Assembly (NCBI GenBank): GCA_027024125.1
Contig: JALVSV010000092.1
Coordinates: 1 to 18,954, forward strand
DNA from: Methylothermaceae bacterium
Lineage (GTDB): Bacteria > Pseudomonadota > Gammaproteobacteria > Methylococcales > Methylothermaceae
Length of the DNA: 18,954 nucleotides
Direction: 5' to 3'
Under the pieces are notes generated by a model. It was not told the origin of the DNA and ran no database searches. It saw only the letters and a list, made by a program, of their open reading frames with translations. Shown here in pieces: positions 6,929 through 14,552 of this stretch; within the stretch, counting starts at the first letter, position 1, and each line of letters opens with the position of its first letter. The position numbers and the translations under genes were made by a program.

Positions 6929-7545
6929 TATGGTTCACCTGAAGGTTGGCCCGCCAACCCTGGCAGAATCTTTTGCAATTTTTTGCGGGCGTAGAACATT
7001 CGGGTTTTGACGGTATTTTCTGAACATCCCATGATATTGCCAATTTCCTGATAGGACATCCCGAAAAAATAGGTCAGCTCCATCACTGTTCGTTGTTCCG
7101 TGGACAGCTTGGCAAAGGCGACATTCAACCATTCGGTATTTTCATATTCATTGACAGAATCACCATCGCAGGCTGGTTCACCTGGAATCGCATCCAGCCC
7201 CACCAGCAGGGAATCTTTTTTATCCAGCCGCAACGCATGGAGAGATTTGTTGTAAGCGATACCAAACACCCAGGTGGAAGGACGGCAGGTGCCATCAAAC
7301 GTGTCGGCCTTCTGCCAGATCACGTACATCACATCGTTGACGATTTCTTCAAGTCGGTTCAATTGTCCGGTGATCCTATGACAAAAACGCAACAACCTGG
7401 AGTGATAGGCACGATAGAAATTCTCGAACGCCCGCCGGTCCCCCATGGCAATTTCCTTCAGCCATTGAGATTCAAGCTGATCCAACTGCTGCCTGGAAGG
7501 GGAATCGTTTTTTTGCGCCACAGGACACCTGCGATACCTGTCCAT
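6928..7545 (-). CDS. ECF-family RNA polymerase sigma factor
   Basis: A 205-residue sigma-70-family protein with only the two ECF domains. Region 2 is recognised from FENFYRAYHSRLLRF through VMYVIWQKADTFDG and STWVFGIAYN. Region 4 runs from LNVAFAKLSTEQRTVMEL through MSYQEIGNIMGCSENTVKTR, a helix-turn-helix that reads the -35 element. It is the first gene of a translationally coupled operon with its likely anti-sigma and a subtilisin-like protein. The start is ATG 7545 with a weak AAGG upstream; GTG codons slightly downstream are possible. A TTGAACCTT element like that before the heparinase operon lies about 50 nt upstream, consistent with autoregulation. The ECF subgroup was not determined. 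Confidence 0.93.
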   Translation of the reverse strand: MDRYRRCPVAQKNDSPSRQQLDQLESQWLKEIAMGDRRAFENFYRAYHSRLLRFCHRITGQLNRLEEIVNDVMYVIWQKADTFDGTCRPSTWVFGIAYNKSLHALRLDKKDSLLVGLDAIPGEPACDGDSVNEYENTEWLNVAFAKLSTEQRTVMELTYFFGMSYQEIGNIMGCSENTVKTRMFYARKKLQKILPGLAGQPSGEP

Positions 7546-7573
7546 GTCATACCTTGATTGTTGCGTCAGCCTA

Positions 7574-7604
7574 TGGATTCCAGGAGATTGGAAAAAGGTT
7601 CAAG
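7574..7604 (-). promoter_or_regulatory. Possible promoter of the ECF operon (TTGAACCTT ... GGAATCCA)
   Basis: On the minus strand TTGAACCTT (7603-7595) is followed by GGAATCCA after one base less than in the two better-matched sites at 4721-4753 and 12986-13018. The implied transcription start would leave about a 20-nt leader before ATG 7545. Weak on its own; it gains weight from the other two sites. Confidence 0.35.
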
Positions 7605-7644
7605 CCACCGGGGTCGGTCAAAAAAAACGCCGATGAACCTGCGA

Positions 7645-8427
7645 TCAAAATCCAACCGAAATGGTAAAAAGAAAGGTGGGAGCCAGTTTCTTAGGATCGT
7701 AAGGCCAGGGGACTCTTTTTGCATTCGACGTGGCATGGACGGATTGCACATAGCGGAAATCCAGCACCGCATACTTGAAGAACCAGCTGATGCCGCCATC
7801 CCAATACAGGTAATCGTATTCAAGAACCTGCTTGGTCTGGGTATAGCCAAGGGTGCCGGAAATTTCTAAGACGTCGCTGATGGGATAACGAAGCGACAAT
7901 TCATAATCAAAGGCAGATTGGCCATGGCTGAAAAAATCTGGCGCCCAGGCAAACTGGAAGGACGCCAGATCACGGAAATGCACCAGACCGTAATATTCGT
8001 TGTAATCCGCGCTGTGGCCAAAGATCTTCCCGGCATAAATGTAGCGGGTGACATAGGCTTCAAAGCGCCAATCTTCCAGCACCGGAATGCTCCAGCCGAT
8101 ATAGGGACTGATTTCCACCCGGGCTGGATCATCGAACTCGTCCTCATCCTCGCCAAAATCCACCATGGAAGTCCAGACACCAACAAAAAATCCAATGTCG
8201 TGTTCGTAATCCAGATTGAGCTGGGCCACCGGATGACCATCGCTTTTGGAGTACCCCCGATAAACGTAGTTGTTGGTACCGTGCAGGCTGGCGCTGAAAT
8301 CAGCCCAGGCAGGAAATCCTCCCGATACAAGGCAAGCGGCACAGGCAATCGCCAGGGTGGAGGAAAATTTCGACAACCTCCCGGTAGGAAGAGAAAGGAA
8401 TGAAATAAACAAATTATGACGGCGCAT
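7645..8427 (-). CDS. TorF-type putative outer-membrane porin
   Basis: About 260 residues with features of the TorF/TIGR02001 family of small putative porins. The mature part opens DFSASLHGTNNYVYRGYSKSDGHP, matching the family's start (strand, YVYRG turn, S.SDG). Alternating aromatic beta-strands continue to a C-terminal ISVGF ending in Phe, the usual outer-membrane barrel signal. A long signal peptide ends near FPAWA. The start is uncertain: ATG 8427 gives a sensible signal peptide but has no clear ribosome site, ATG 8448 is also possible, and a GTG at 8535 would add 36 hydrophilic residues ahead of it. It lies 99 nt upstream of the ECF sigma gene on the same strand. Any link to polymer export is inference. 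Confidence 0.8.
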   Translation of the reverse strand: MRRHNLFISFLSLPTGRLSKFSSTLAIACAACLVSGGFPAWADFSASLHGTNNYVYRGYSKSDGHPVAQLNLDYEHDIGFFVGVWTSMVDFGEDEDEFDDPARVEISPYIGWSIPVLEDWRFEAYVTRYIYAGKIFGHSADYNEYYGLVHFRDLASFQFAWAPDFFSHGQSAFDYELSLRYPISDVLEISGTLGYTQTKQVLEYDYLYWDGGISWFFKYAVLDFRYVQSVHATSNAKRVPWPYDPKKLAPTFLFTISVGF

Positions 8428-8729
8428 GATGGAATCAATGCTAATCATAGCCAAACCGCTTGCCAAATTCCTCCCTTCCGCCTCCTGATCCACAATAATT
8501 GACGAGCCTTTGTTTCTGGATGAACTTTTACTCACCTCGGGGGAATGTATGGGTGGACTCCTGCGAAGGTTGCATACGGTAACAGACGCGTTAACACAAA
8601 TGATTCTTTTTTATATCCTTTGTTATTACTCGGCCGAAAGGCTGAAGATCCCGGAAAACACGACAGGCATGAACGCAGACAAGGGTTGTCTGCCCAAGGC
8701 GCCTATCGGTCGCTAGGACAAACACAACC
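8428..8729. other. Divergent non-coding region between porin and glycosyltransferase
   Basis: About 300 bp with no convincing gene. It should hold promoters for both directions. On the plus strand TTAACA (8591-8596) followed after 17 nt by TATCCT is a weak sigma-70 candidate. On the minus strand GCAACCTT at 8573-8566 with a downstream CCATACAT is a weak cousin of the TTGAACCTT motif. A perfect hairpin lies at 8675-8693. The extent depends on the porin start chosen. Confidence 0.5.
8675..8693. repeat. Perfect 8-bp stem / 3-nt loop hairpin before the glycosyltransferase
   Basis: GCAGACAA (8675-8682), GGG loop, TTGTCTGC (8686-8693). It sits 36 nt before ATG 8730 and no T-run follows. In RNA it would form a compact leader hairpin; in DNA it could be a dimer binding site. 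Function unknown. Confidence 0.5.
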
Positions 8730-9980
8730 ATGCAAAGAATCACAGAAATCGGCATTAGGAAAGTGGCGTCCATCCCGCAAATTGACTGCAGAATCGCTGT
8801 CTACTCCCACGATACCTTTGGGCTCGGCAATATCCGCCGCATGTTGGCCATCTGCCAGCACATGCTCGACCACAACAGGAACTTCACCATTCTGCTGATC
8901 ACCGGTTCACCGATGATTCACCGCCTGCCACTGCCGGCTGAAAGATTCGATTATGTGAAGCTGCCCTGTCTGTCCCGTAGCAGTGCCGAAAAGTATCTGG
9001 TCAAATCCCTGGGGACCAGTTTAGAACACACCATGGAATTGCGGGCGCAGATGATAAAGACCACTTTGATTGGTTTTCAGCCTGATCTGGTACTGGTGGA
9101 CAAGAAACCCTGCGGAGTGACCAAGGAATTGATTCCAGCTCTGGAGGCTTCATTCGATGTCAACCCCACGGCGCACTGGGTGCTGTTGCTGCGGGACATT
9201 CTCGATGCACCGGACAGAACCCGACAGGTTTGGCATAAACACGACTACTTCGACGTCATCAATCGTTATTATTCGCAGGTGCTGGTGGTTGGATCACGCG
9301 AAATTTTCGATGTGGGAAAGGAATATGATTTCCCTACGCAGGTGCGGACGAAAATGAAATACTGTGGTTATATCCATAAGCCACTGACCCGCACCCGGAA
9401 TTTGCTTCCCCGCAAACACAGAAAGACCATTCTGGTCACGCCGGGTGGCGGCCAGGATGGATTCCGCCTGATCCGAACCTATCTGCAAGGTCTGACTACG
9501 CATACGCTGGAAGACTGGCATTCCACCATCATCACTGGCCCGGAAATGGATGGACGGGCCAGGGAAGACATTACACGACTGGCTTCAGCCACAGGCGCTT
9601 CAGTGAAAGTTGAGACTTTCACCGCAGATATGCAGAACATGATGTTCCATGCCGATGTGGTTGTCGCCATGGGTGGCTACAATACTGTCTGTGAAATCGT
9701 CTCCATGGGCAAACCCGCCGTGATCCTGCCCCGCAAGCACCCGGTGCAGGAGCAATGGATACGGGCGCAAAGATTCGCCCAGAGGGGATTGCTATGCTGT
9801 CTGGATCCAGATCAACTGACCCCGCAACGCTTGATTGGTGCTGTCGAAGGTCAGCTTAACCGAACCGGTATCACCCCGGCTGTTTCGATGCCACCGGTTG
9901 ATTGGCAGGGACTGGAACGCGTGTCACAGTCGATCCGGTCTCTGTTGGCGAAACCCGGAATTGCCGCCTGCAATGCCTGA
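8730..9980 (+). CDS. GT-B glycosyltransferase, COG4671/GT28-C-like
   Basis: A 416-residue predicted cytoplasmic or membrane-associated glycosyltransferase. The N-terminal domain opens IAVYSHDTFGLGNIRRM (about 22-38), typical of the COG4671 predicted glycosyltransferase group. The C-terminal domain carries VTPGGGQDG, then the nucleotide-sugar-binding pattern MMFHADVVVAMGGYNTVCEIVSMGKPAVILPR, followed by QEQWIRAQRF, as in GT28/MurG-like C domains. ATG 8730 has an AGGA about 11 nt upstream. It is the only plus-strand gene in the left part and runs tail-to-tail into a GT4 gene with only 12 bp between stops. Probably adds a sugar in envelope glycan assembly; donor and acceptor are unknown. Confidence 0.85.
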   Translation: MQRITEIGIRKVASIPQIDCRIAVYSHDTFGLGNIRRMLAICQHMLDHNRNFTILLITGSPMIHRLPLPAERFDYVKLPCLSRSSAEKYLVKSLGTSLEHTMELRAQMIKTTLIGFQPDLVLVDKKPCGVTKELIPALEASFDVNPTAHWVLLLRDILDAPDRTRQVWHKHDYFDVINRYYSQVLVVGSREIFDVGKEYDFPTQVRTKMKYCGYIHKPLTRTRNLLPRKHRKTILVTPGGGQDGFRLIRTYLQGLTTHTLEDWHSTIITGPEMDGRAREDITRLASATGASVKVETFTADMQNMMFHADVVVAMGGYNTVCEIVSMGKPAVILPRKHPVQEQWIRAQRFAQRGLLCCLDPDQLTPQRLIGAVEGQLNRTGITPAVSMPPVDWQGLERVSQSIRSLLAKPGIAACNA

Positions 9981-9992
9981 AGGGCGGTTCCC

Positions 9993-11321
9993 TTACCCGG
10001 GGTGAACGCTGGAACTCATTTCATAGAAGTCGGCATCCATGCATTCGGTGAATAATTGCTTCAGCCGCAAATTGGTGCTTCTTGCATCGAATTCTCTGCA
10101 AACTTTATTTCTTGCATTGTCACCCAGTTCATGGCGCTTGGCGGCATCGGCAAGCAACGTTTCCAACGCCTCTGTCAGCGCATCCACATTTTTTTCCGCC
10201 ACCAGCAACCCGTCACGATCATGATCGATCAGTTCGGGAATCCCTGATATCCGGCTTGCAACCACTGCCAGACCACTGGCCATGGCCTCCATCAGGACAT
10301 TGGGAATACCGTCGCGATCCCCGTTGTCGAGCACCTGGCACGGCAGGGCGAATATGTCCATCTGCCGGTAAATGTCGGCCAGCGCCTCGTGAGTGACCGG
10401 TCCCTGCAGAGAAATCTGGTTGTGCAATTCCAGCTCATCGACCAGTTCACGGATCCCCTGATAGCCCTCACCATATTCCCCCAGAATCCTGCAATGGAAA
10501 GCCAGTCCCTTTTGTTTCAGGTCGTGACAGGCTTCGACCAGGTAATGAAAACCCTTTTTTTCGACGAACCGGCCAACAGCGATGATCTGTACAATTGGGT
10601 TCTGCCTGGCTTCAGGTGCAGGCCGGAATTGTTCGATGTCCAGTCCGTGATAGACCAGATGAATGGAATCCCGCTCCGTCAGGCTTCTGAGATACTTGAG
10701 GTTGGCGCCGGTACACGTGGTGACGAAGCGGGCCTGACGGATCTTCAGGCCAAGCAAGTCTCCAGGATTCTGGTCCTTTTGATAGATATCCTTGGCGTGG
10801 GCGGTAAAACTGAAGGATCTGCCGCTCATGGATGAGACGAACAGGGCTACGGTGGTGGCCCCGTGGCAGAAGTGGGCGTGCAGATGACGGATCGACTCCG
10901 ACTCGATGACCTCGAGAGCGATGATTCCCGCCTGGAGGAACTCCTTGATGAACACTTTCCGCAGCCCGCCGAAGGTTGACTTGCGATAGCGAAGGCTCCA
11001 CCACAGAGCTTTGGTCAGGGTGGCCAGATAGGGGAGTGGTCGTCGCCGGAACAACCGAAGATGGTCGCGGCAACAGACAGGCAGATTGTCCTTCAACCAA
11101 GACCACAGCGTAGTGCTTGACAGGGAGGTCATTGGAGGCAGCACCGTCAGCGGGGCCCGGATTTGACTGACACCTTCGTGGACCTGCTCTTCCTCGCCTT
11201 GCTTGATGGAAAACAGATACAACCTCAATCCGAAGGATTCGAGCAGGCGGATTTCGTTGCTGATGAAGGTTTCTGACAGGCGGGGGAACCCTTTGAGGAT
11301 ATAGGCAATTTCACCTTGCAT
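9993..11321 (-). CDS. GT4-family glycosyltransferase (colanic-acid/WcaL-like), first of a pair
   Basis: A 442-residue GT-B retaining glycosyltransferase. The start IAYILKGFPRLSETFISNEI is the common opening of exopolysaccharide GT4 enzymes. Conserved blocks include LHAHFCHGATTVA, SFTAHAKDIY, the donor-domain opening IAVGRFVEKKGFHYLVEA, and the nucleotide-sugar-binding GDRDGIPNVLMEAMASGLAVVAS with E-x7-E-type spacing, then SGIPELI. ATG 11321 is preceded by AAGGA at about 8 nt. It shares most blocks with the GT4 gene at 11520-12824, so the two look like ancient duplicates acting on the same polymer or in successive steps. About 200 bp separate it from that gene. Confidence 0.9.
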   Translation of the reverse strand: MQGEIAYILKGFPRLSETFISNEIRLLESFGLRLYLFSIKQGEEEQVHEGVSQIRAPLTVLPPMTSLSSTTLWSWLKDNLPVCCRDHLRLFRRRPLPYLATLTKALWWSLRYRKSTFGGLRKVFIKEFLQAGIIALEVIESESIRHLHAHFCHGATTVALFVSSMSGRSFSFTAHAKDIYQKDQNPGDLLGLKIRQARFVTTCTGANLKYLRSLTERDSIHLVYHGLDIEQFRPAPEARQNPIVQIIAVGRFVEKKGFHYLVEACHDLKQKGLAFHCRILGEYGEGYQGIRELVDELELHNQISLQGPVTHEALADIYRQMDIFALPCQVLDNGDRDGIPNVLMEAMASGLAVVASRISGIPELIDHDRDGLLVAEKNVDALTEALETLLADAAKRHELGDNARNKVCREFDARSTNLRLKQLFTECMDADFYEMSSSVHPG

Positions 11322-11519
11322 CGGTTTTTTCCTTTGGAATTAACGTGAAAAATCCATTGAAGCAACCGTAGGGTGCATTGCATGCACCAATTGAATGGTG
11401 CGTAAGACGCACCCTGCCATCATCTTTTATTTTCCGGGGTGATGGCAAATGCTTCATAAGTGGCGCCGTGAAAGAGCAGGAAAACTCATTGCATAGACGC
11501 ACAGAACACAGAGAAATAT
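11322..11519. other. Non-coding gap between the two GT4 genes, carrying repeats
   Basis: 198 bp without a credible gene. It contains the palindromic repeat at 11368-11417 and a degenerate stretch (about 11490-11550) that resembles the gamma-proteobacterial 'cacagagaacacagag' intergenic repeats. Confidence 0.5.
11368..11417. repeat. Composite palindromic element GGGTGC...GCACCC
   Basis: Two adjacent hairpins: GGTGCA/TGCACC (11372-11388) and GGTGCGT/ACGCACC (11397-11413). They are nested in an outer dyad, GGGTGC (11371-11376) with GCACCC (11409-11414). This resembles the common 'GGGTGCGT...ACGCACC' REP/MITE-like intergenic repeats of proteobacteria and cyanobacteria. It may act as an RNA stabiliser or attenuator between the two GT4 genes. 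Confidence 0.65.
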
Positions 11520-11550
11520 TTATTTTGCAATCCCTCCGCGCCTCGGCGAT
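11490..11550. repeat. Intergenic repeat remnant reaching into the 3' end of the upstream GT4 gene
   Basis: The stretch with CGCACAGAACACAGAGAAAT and the nearby CCCTCCGCGCCTCGGCG resembles widespread repeats that read 'cgccgaggcgcggaggg...ctctgtgttctctg' on the other strand. It covers the last codons of the GT4 gene at 11520. Recognised by resemblance only; boundaries are approximate. Confidence 0.4.
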
Positions 11551-12824
11551 GAAAAAGGATTCCCTGCTGGCGATCTGGTCCGTTCTTGCATCAACGAGTC
11601 GAAAAGGGTCTTCAGAGTGGCGAGATTGGGTGCCAGGGAGAATTCTGCAAGGACCCGCTCTTTTCCTGCGGCCCCCAGCCTGTGCCTTAACGACTGATCG
11701 CTCAACAACATCCCTAGGGCATCGGCCAATTTTCGTGGCTGATCGGGTTCGACCAGCAACCCGCTGACACGGTCCTGAACCAGCTCTGGAATACCGGAGA
11801 CGGGTGTGGTCACTACTGGAACGCCCATGGCCATGGCTTCCATCAGTACGTTGGGAATACCGTCGCGGTCTCCGTCAGCTCCGATCCTGCACGGAAGGGC
11901 AAAGATACTGGCCTGGTGGTAAAGCCGGATCAGTTCCTTGTGAATCAGTTGACCGCGCAAAATGACCATCTCGGCAAGATCCAGGTCATCGATTTGTTTC
12001 TGCAACGCATCGCGTTCCGGACCATATCCCACGATTTCGCATCGGAAACGGCAGCCAGTCTGCTGCAACAGGGCGCAGGCCGCAATCAGGAGATCGAAGC
12101 CTTTTTTCTCTCTGAGCCTGCCTACAGTCAGAATCAACGGACATTCCGCCGGGGATGCAATTGCTGCGGTCAGATATTTGCCAAACCTTCGGAAATCGAA
12201 GCCATGATAGACGCACATCACAGGCGTGGAGGATTGATTGATCCGCTCCAGGTACTGGCGGTTGTATTCGGTGCACGTCACCACGAATCGGGCCGCGGAG
12301 ATTTTCCTTTGCAGCTCTTCGGGGGCGGATAGATAGATATCCTTGGCATGAGCAGAGATGCTGTAGCCGGTTCCACAAAATGCTTTGACCAGTTCCGCCA
12401 CCGTTGTGGGCGTGCTCGCAAAATGGGCGTGGACATGAACCATGTTTTTTTCCCTGACCAGTTTCGCGAGAGCAATGGCCTGCACGAACCGCTGCACTCC
12501 CCCATCAGGCCATGGAGCACCTTTGATCAGCAGGGCTATGAATTTCCACAACCCCAAGGGATTTCCCAGTACAAACAGCAGCAGCCCGGCTATCCGGTCA
12601 GGCTGGTACAGGGTCTTGCGATCCAGATAGTCCACCTGAGCCCTGACCCGCCTGACCTCATGGTGGGAACGCTCGTCCGTGGGTTTTTGCAGTGAGACGA
12701 TGTGTAATGGATAGCCATCCTGCTCCAGTGCCAGGATTTCCTGCAGGATAAAGGTCTCGGAAACCTTGGGAAAGGTTTTGACCAGATAGCAAATCATCTT
12801 TCTTGTATTCGTCGGTGTATCCAT
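11520..12824 (-). CDS. GT4-family glycosyltransferase, second of a pair
   Basis: About 434 residues of GT-B fold. Blocks parallel the GT4 gene at 9993-11321: MICYLVKTFPKVSETFILQEI, VHAHFASTPTTVAELV, SISAHAKDIYLS, LTVGRLREKKGFDLLI and GDRDGIPNVLMEAMAMGVPVVTT, then SGIPELV. The start is uncertain. ATG 12824 is listed; ATG 12797 aligns better with the sibling but is very short in front of the first strand, and the TTG at 12857 is unlikely. None has a good ribosome site. The last residues (NPFSSPRRGGIAK) are encoded in repeat-like DNA and have no counterpart in the sibling. A promoter-like motif identical in layout to that before the heparinase operon lies at 12986-13018. Likely role: a glycosyl-transfer step in envelope polysaccharide synthesis. 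Confidence 0.9.
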   Translation of the reverse strand: MDTPTNTRKMICYLVKTFPKVSETFILQEILALEQDGYPLHIVSLQKPTDERSHHEVRRVRAQVDYLDRKTLYQPDRIAGLLLFVLGNPLGLWKFIALLIKGAPWPDGGVQRFVQAIALAKLVREKNMVHVHAHFASTPTTVAELVKAFCGTGYSISAHAKDIYLSAPEELQRKISAARFVVTCTEYNRQYLERINQSSTPVMCVYHGFDFRRFGKYLTAAIASPAECPLILTVGRLREKKGFDLLIAACALLQQTGCRFRCEIVGYGPERDALQKQIDDLDLAEMVILRGQLIHKELIRLYHQASIFALPCRIGADGDRDGIPNVLMEAMAMGVPVVTTPVSGIPELVQDRVSGLLVEPDQPRKLADALGMLLSDQSLRHRLGAAGKERVLAEFSLAPNLATLKTLFDSLMQERTRSPAGNPFSSPRRGGIAK

Positions 12825-12879
12825 AGTCCGATCCAATCCCAGAGAGCTTCTGATCAAGTGTCAATACGACCGAGGGTGG

Positions 12880-12928
12880 AAATCGTAATGATCCCTCACA
12901 TACGTTCGTGACACTGCGTGGATTTCCC
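12880..12928 (+). repeat. Dispersed intergenic repeat, copy 2
   Basis: Second copy of the repeat at 4893-4940, 42 of 49 columns identical, same orientation. It lies between the candidate promoter at 12986-13018 and the GT4 start, so it may be transcribed as part of the 5' leader. In copy 1 the order relative to the promoter-like motif is reversed, so the two elements are not one unit. Confidence 0.75.
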
Positions 12929-12985
12929 GCGGACGTTAGAAATGACAGAATCCATGCTAGAGCTTCCCATGTTGATGTTCAGTGG

Positions 12986-13018
12986 GTAAATCCCAATTTC
13001 CGCAGGTAAGGTTCAATC
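12986..13018 (-). promoter_or_regulatory. Candidate promoter: GATTGAACCTT-N14-GGATTTAC
   Basis: On the minus strand GATTGAACCTT (13018-13008) is followed after 14 nt by GGATTTAC (12993-12986). The upstream 11-mer and the spacing match the site at 4721-4753 exactly; the downstream octamer differs at two positions. It points toward the GT4 gene with a leader of about 155 nt. Confidence 0.5.
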
Positions 13019-13109
13019 TTCTGGAATCAGGTGGTTATTCTTCCTGCACGACTCGTGGATAGATGGTCGGAGTTTGCCTGGCAAGACATTTGTGGTGGAA
13101 TACTCCTAT

Positions 13110-14552
13110 ATGGAACAGAAACGAATATTGATCGGCGGCAACGGCCACTCACAGGTCTTTCTCGAAATCGCTCTCGCCAACCGTCACGGTCTGATCGCTG
13201 GTGCCACGGGAACCGGCAAGACCGTCTCCCTGAAAATCCTGGCAGAAGGTTTCTCGCAGGCCGGGGTACCCGTCTTCATGGCCGATGTGAAAGGGGATCT
13301 TTCGGGAATTGCAGCTGCAGGAACCATCAACCAGAAAATCCGCTCCAGACTGGAGAAAATCGGAATCGACAACTTTATACCCCGCGCCTTCCCAGTGATT
13401 TATTGGGACCTGTTTGGCCGAAGCGGCCATCCTATAAGGGCCACCCTCTCGGACCTTGGGCCCCTCCTGCTCGCAACCCTGCTGGAACTCAACGATACCC
13501 AGAGCGGCATACTCTACAGCGCCTTTCGCATCGCCGACGACGAAGGACTGTTATTGCTCGACCTGAAGGATTTACAAACCTTGTTGCGCTGGATGAACGA
13601 CAACCGGCGGCAATTGGGCGAATACGGGCATTTCTCTCCTGCCAGCATAGGCGCCATTCAACGCCGGTTACTGGTGCTGGAGCAGCAGGGAGCCGAAAAC
13701 TTTTTCGGTGAACCTGCCTTGGCTCTTGAGGATCTGATGCACACCGATTTTTCCGGTCAGGGAGTCATCAGTCTGCTGGACGCGCGTGACCTGATCCATC
13801 AATCGCCACGCCTGTATGCCGCTTTTTTGTTGTGGTTATTGTCCGAACTGTTCGAGAACCTCCCCGAAGTAGGGGATCCAGACCGCCCCAAGTTGATCCT
13901 GTTTTTCGATGAGGCCCATCTTCTGTTCAAACGCGCCCCCAAAGCTCTGCTGGACAGCATCGAACAGGTGGTGCGGCTGATCCGTTCCAAGGGGGTCGGG
14001 GTCTTCTTCATCACCCAAAACCCCCTGGACCTGCCGGATCCAGTATTGGGACAGTTGGGCTGCCGTATCCAGCACGCCCTCAGGGCCTATACTCCCCGGG
14101 AGAAAAAAGCGGTCAGAGTGGCTGCCCAGACATTCCGGCCCAACCCTGCCATCGATACTGAACGGGCGATCACCGAACTGGGTACCGGGGAAGCGCTGGT
14201 ATCGGTACTTGGCCCAGACGGTGCTCCAACACCAGTGGAAAGAATCCTGATTCGACCACCTCATTCGCGAATCGGTCCGATCGACGAATCGGACAGGCAA
14301 ACACTGATCGAACGATCTCCCCTCAACGGGAAATATGAGCAAACCCTGGACAGGGAATCGGCCTATGAAGTGTTGCTGCAACGCATCAATGCCCTGGAGG
14401 CCCCATCAACAACCAAAACCTCCCCCAAAGAAAGAAGAGGGAGACAAAGTGTCGGTGAAGCATTCTTGAAGAGCGCAGTCAGGAGTATCGGCCGGCAGAT
14501 CGGTCGTGAATTGATCCGGGGCCTGATGGGTTCGTTGCTGGGAAGACGATGA
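13110..14552 (+). CDS. HerA-like/DUF853-family ATPase (YjgR-like)
   Basis: A 480-residue P-loop ATPase of the HerA/FtsK-like superfamily, close to the E. coli YjgR type. Walker A is GATGTGKT (31-38) in the family block [19 protein letters not shown]. Walker B is LILFFDEAH (D267, E268). A polar sensor lies in FFITQNP (299-305), and R325 in QHALRAYTP is a candidate arginine finger. The C-terminal amphipathic tail ([20 protein letters not shown]) is also typical. Start ATG 13110 is preferred (GGTGGA about 11 nt upstream) over a TTG at 13074. It is the first gene of a plus-strand trio, and its stop overlaps the SprT-like start by 4 bp. Physiological role of this bacterial family is poorly known; HerA relatives translocate on DNA. 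Confidence 0.92.
   Translation: MEQKRILIGGNGHSQVFLEIALANRHGLIAGATGTGKTVSLKILAEGFSQAGVPVFMADVKGDLSGIAAAGTINQKIRSRLEKIGIDNFIPRAFPVIYWDLFGRSGHPIRATLSDLGPLLLATLLELNDTQSGILYSAFRIADDEGLLLLDLKDLQTLLRWMNDNRRQLGEYGHFSPASIGAIQRRLLVLEQQGAENFFGEPALALEDLMHTDFSGQGVISLLDARDLIHQSPRLYAAFLLWLLSELFENLPEVGDPDRPKLILFFDEAHLLFKRAPKALLDSIEQVVRLIRSKGVGVFFITQNPLDLPDPVLGQLGCRIQHALRAYTPREKKAVRVAAQTFRPNPAIDTERAITELGTGEALVSVLGPDGAPTPVERILIRPPHSRIGPIDESDRQTLIERSPLNGKYEQTLDRESAYEVLLQRINALEAPSTTKTSPKERRGRQSVGEAFLKSAVRSIGRQIGRELIRGLMGSLLGRR

Larger units (their letters stand above)
12825..13109. other. Divergent non-coding region between GT4 gene and HerA-like ATPase
   Basis: 285 bp with no credible gene. It contains repeat copy 2 (12880-12928), a short GAGGG/CCCTC dyad (12872-12897) at its edge, and the promoter-like motif at 12986-13018 pointing to the GT4 gene. 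I saw no convincing promoter for the plus-strand ATPase gene. Confidence 0.5.

Noticed and set aside
7620..7627. Eight-T run on the minus strand just past the porin stop, as an intrinsic terminator
   Set aside because: No GC-rich stem precedes it on the minus strand; only a 3-bp CGC/GCG pairing is possible.
8510..8898. Plus-strand frames of 68 and 117 codons before and into the glycosyltransferase
   Set aside because: They lie in the divergent leader or overlap the glycosyltransferase in another frame, with no domain or ribosome site.
11311..11502. 63-codon minus-strand frame between GT4 genes
   Set aside because: It spans the palindromic repeat, has no ribosome site and its product resembles nothing.
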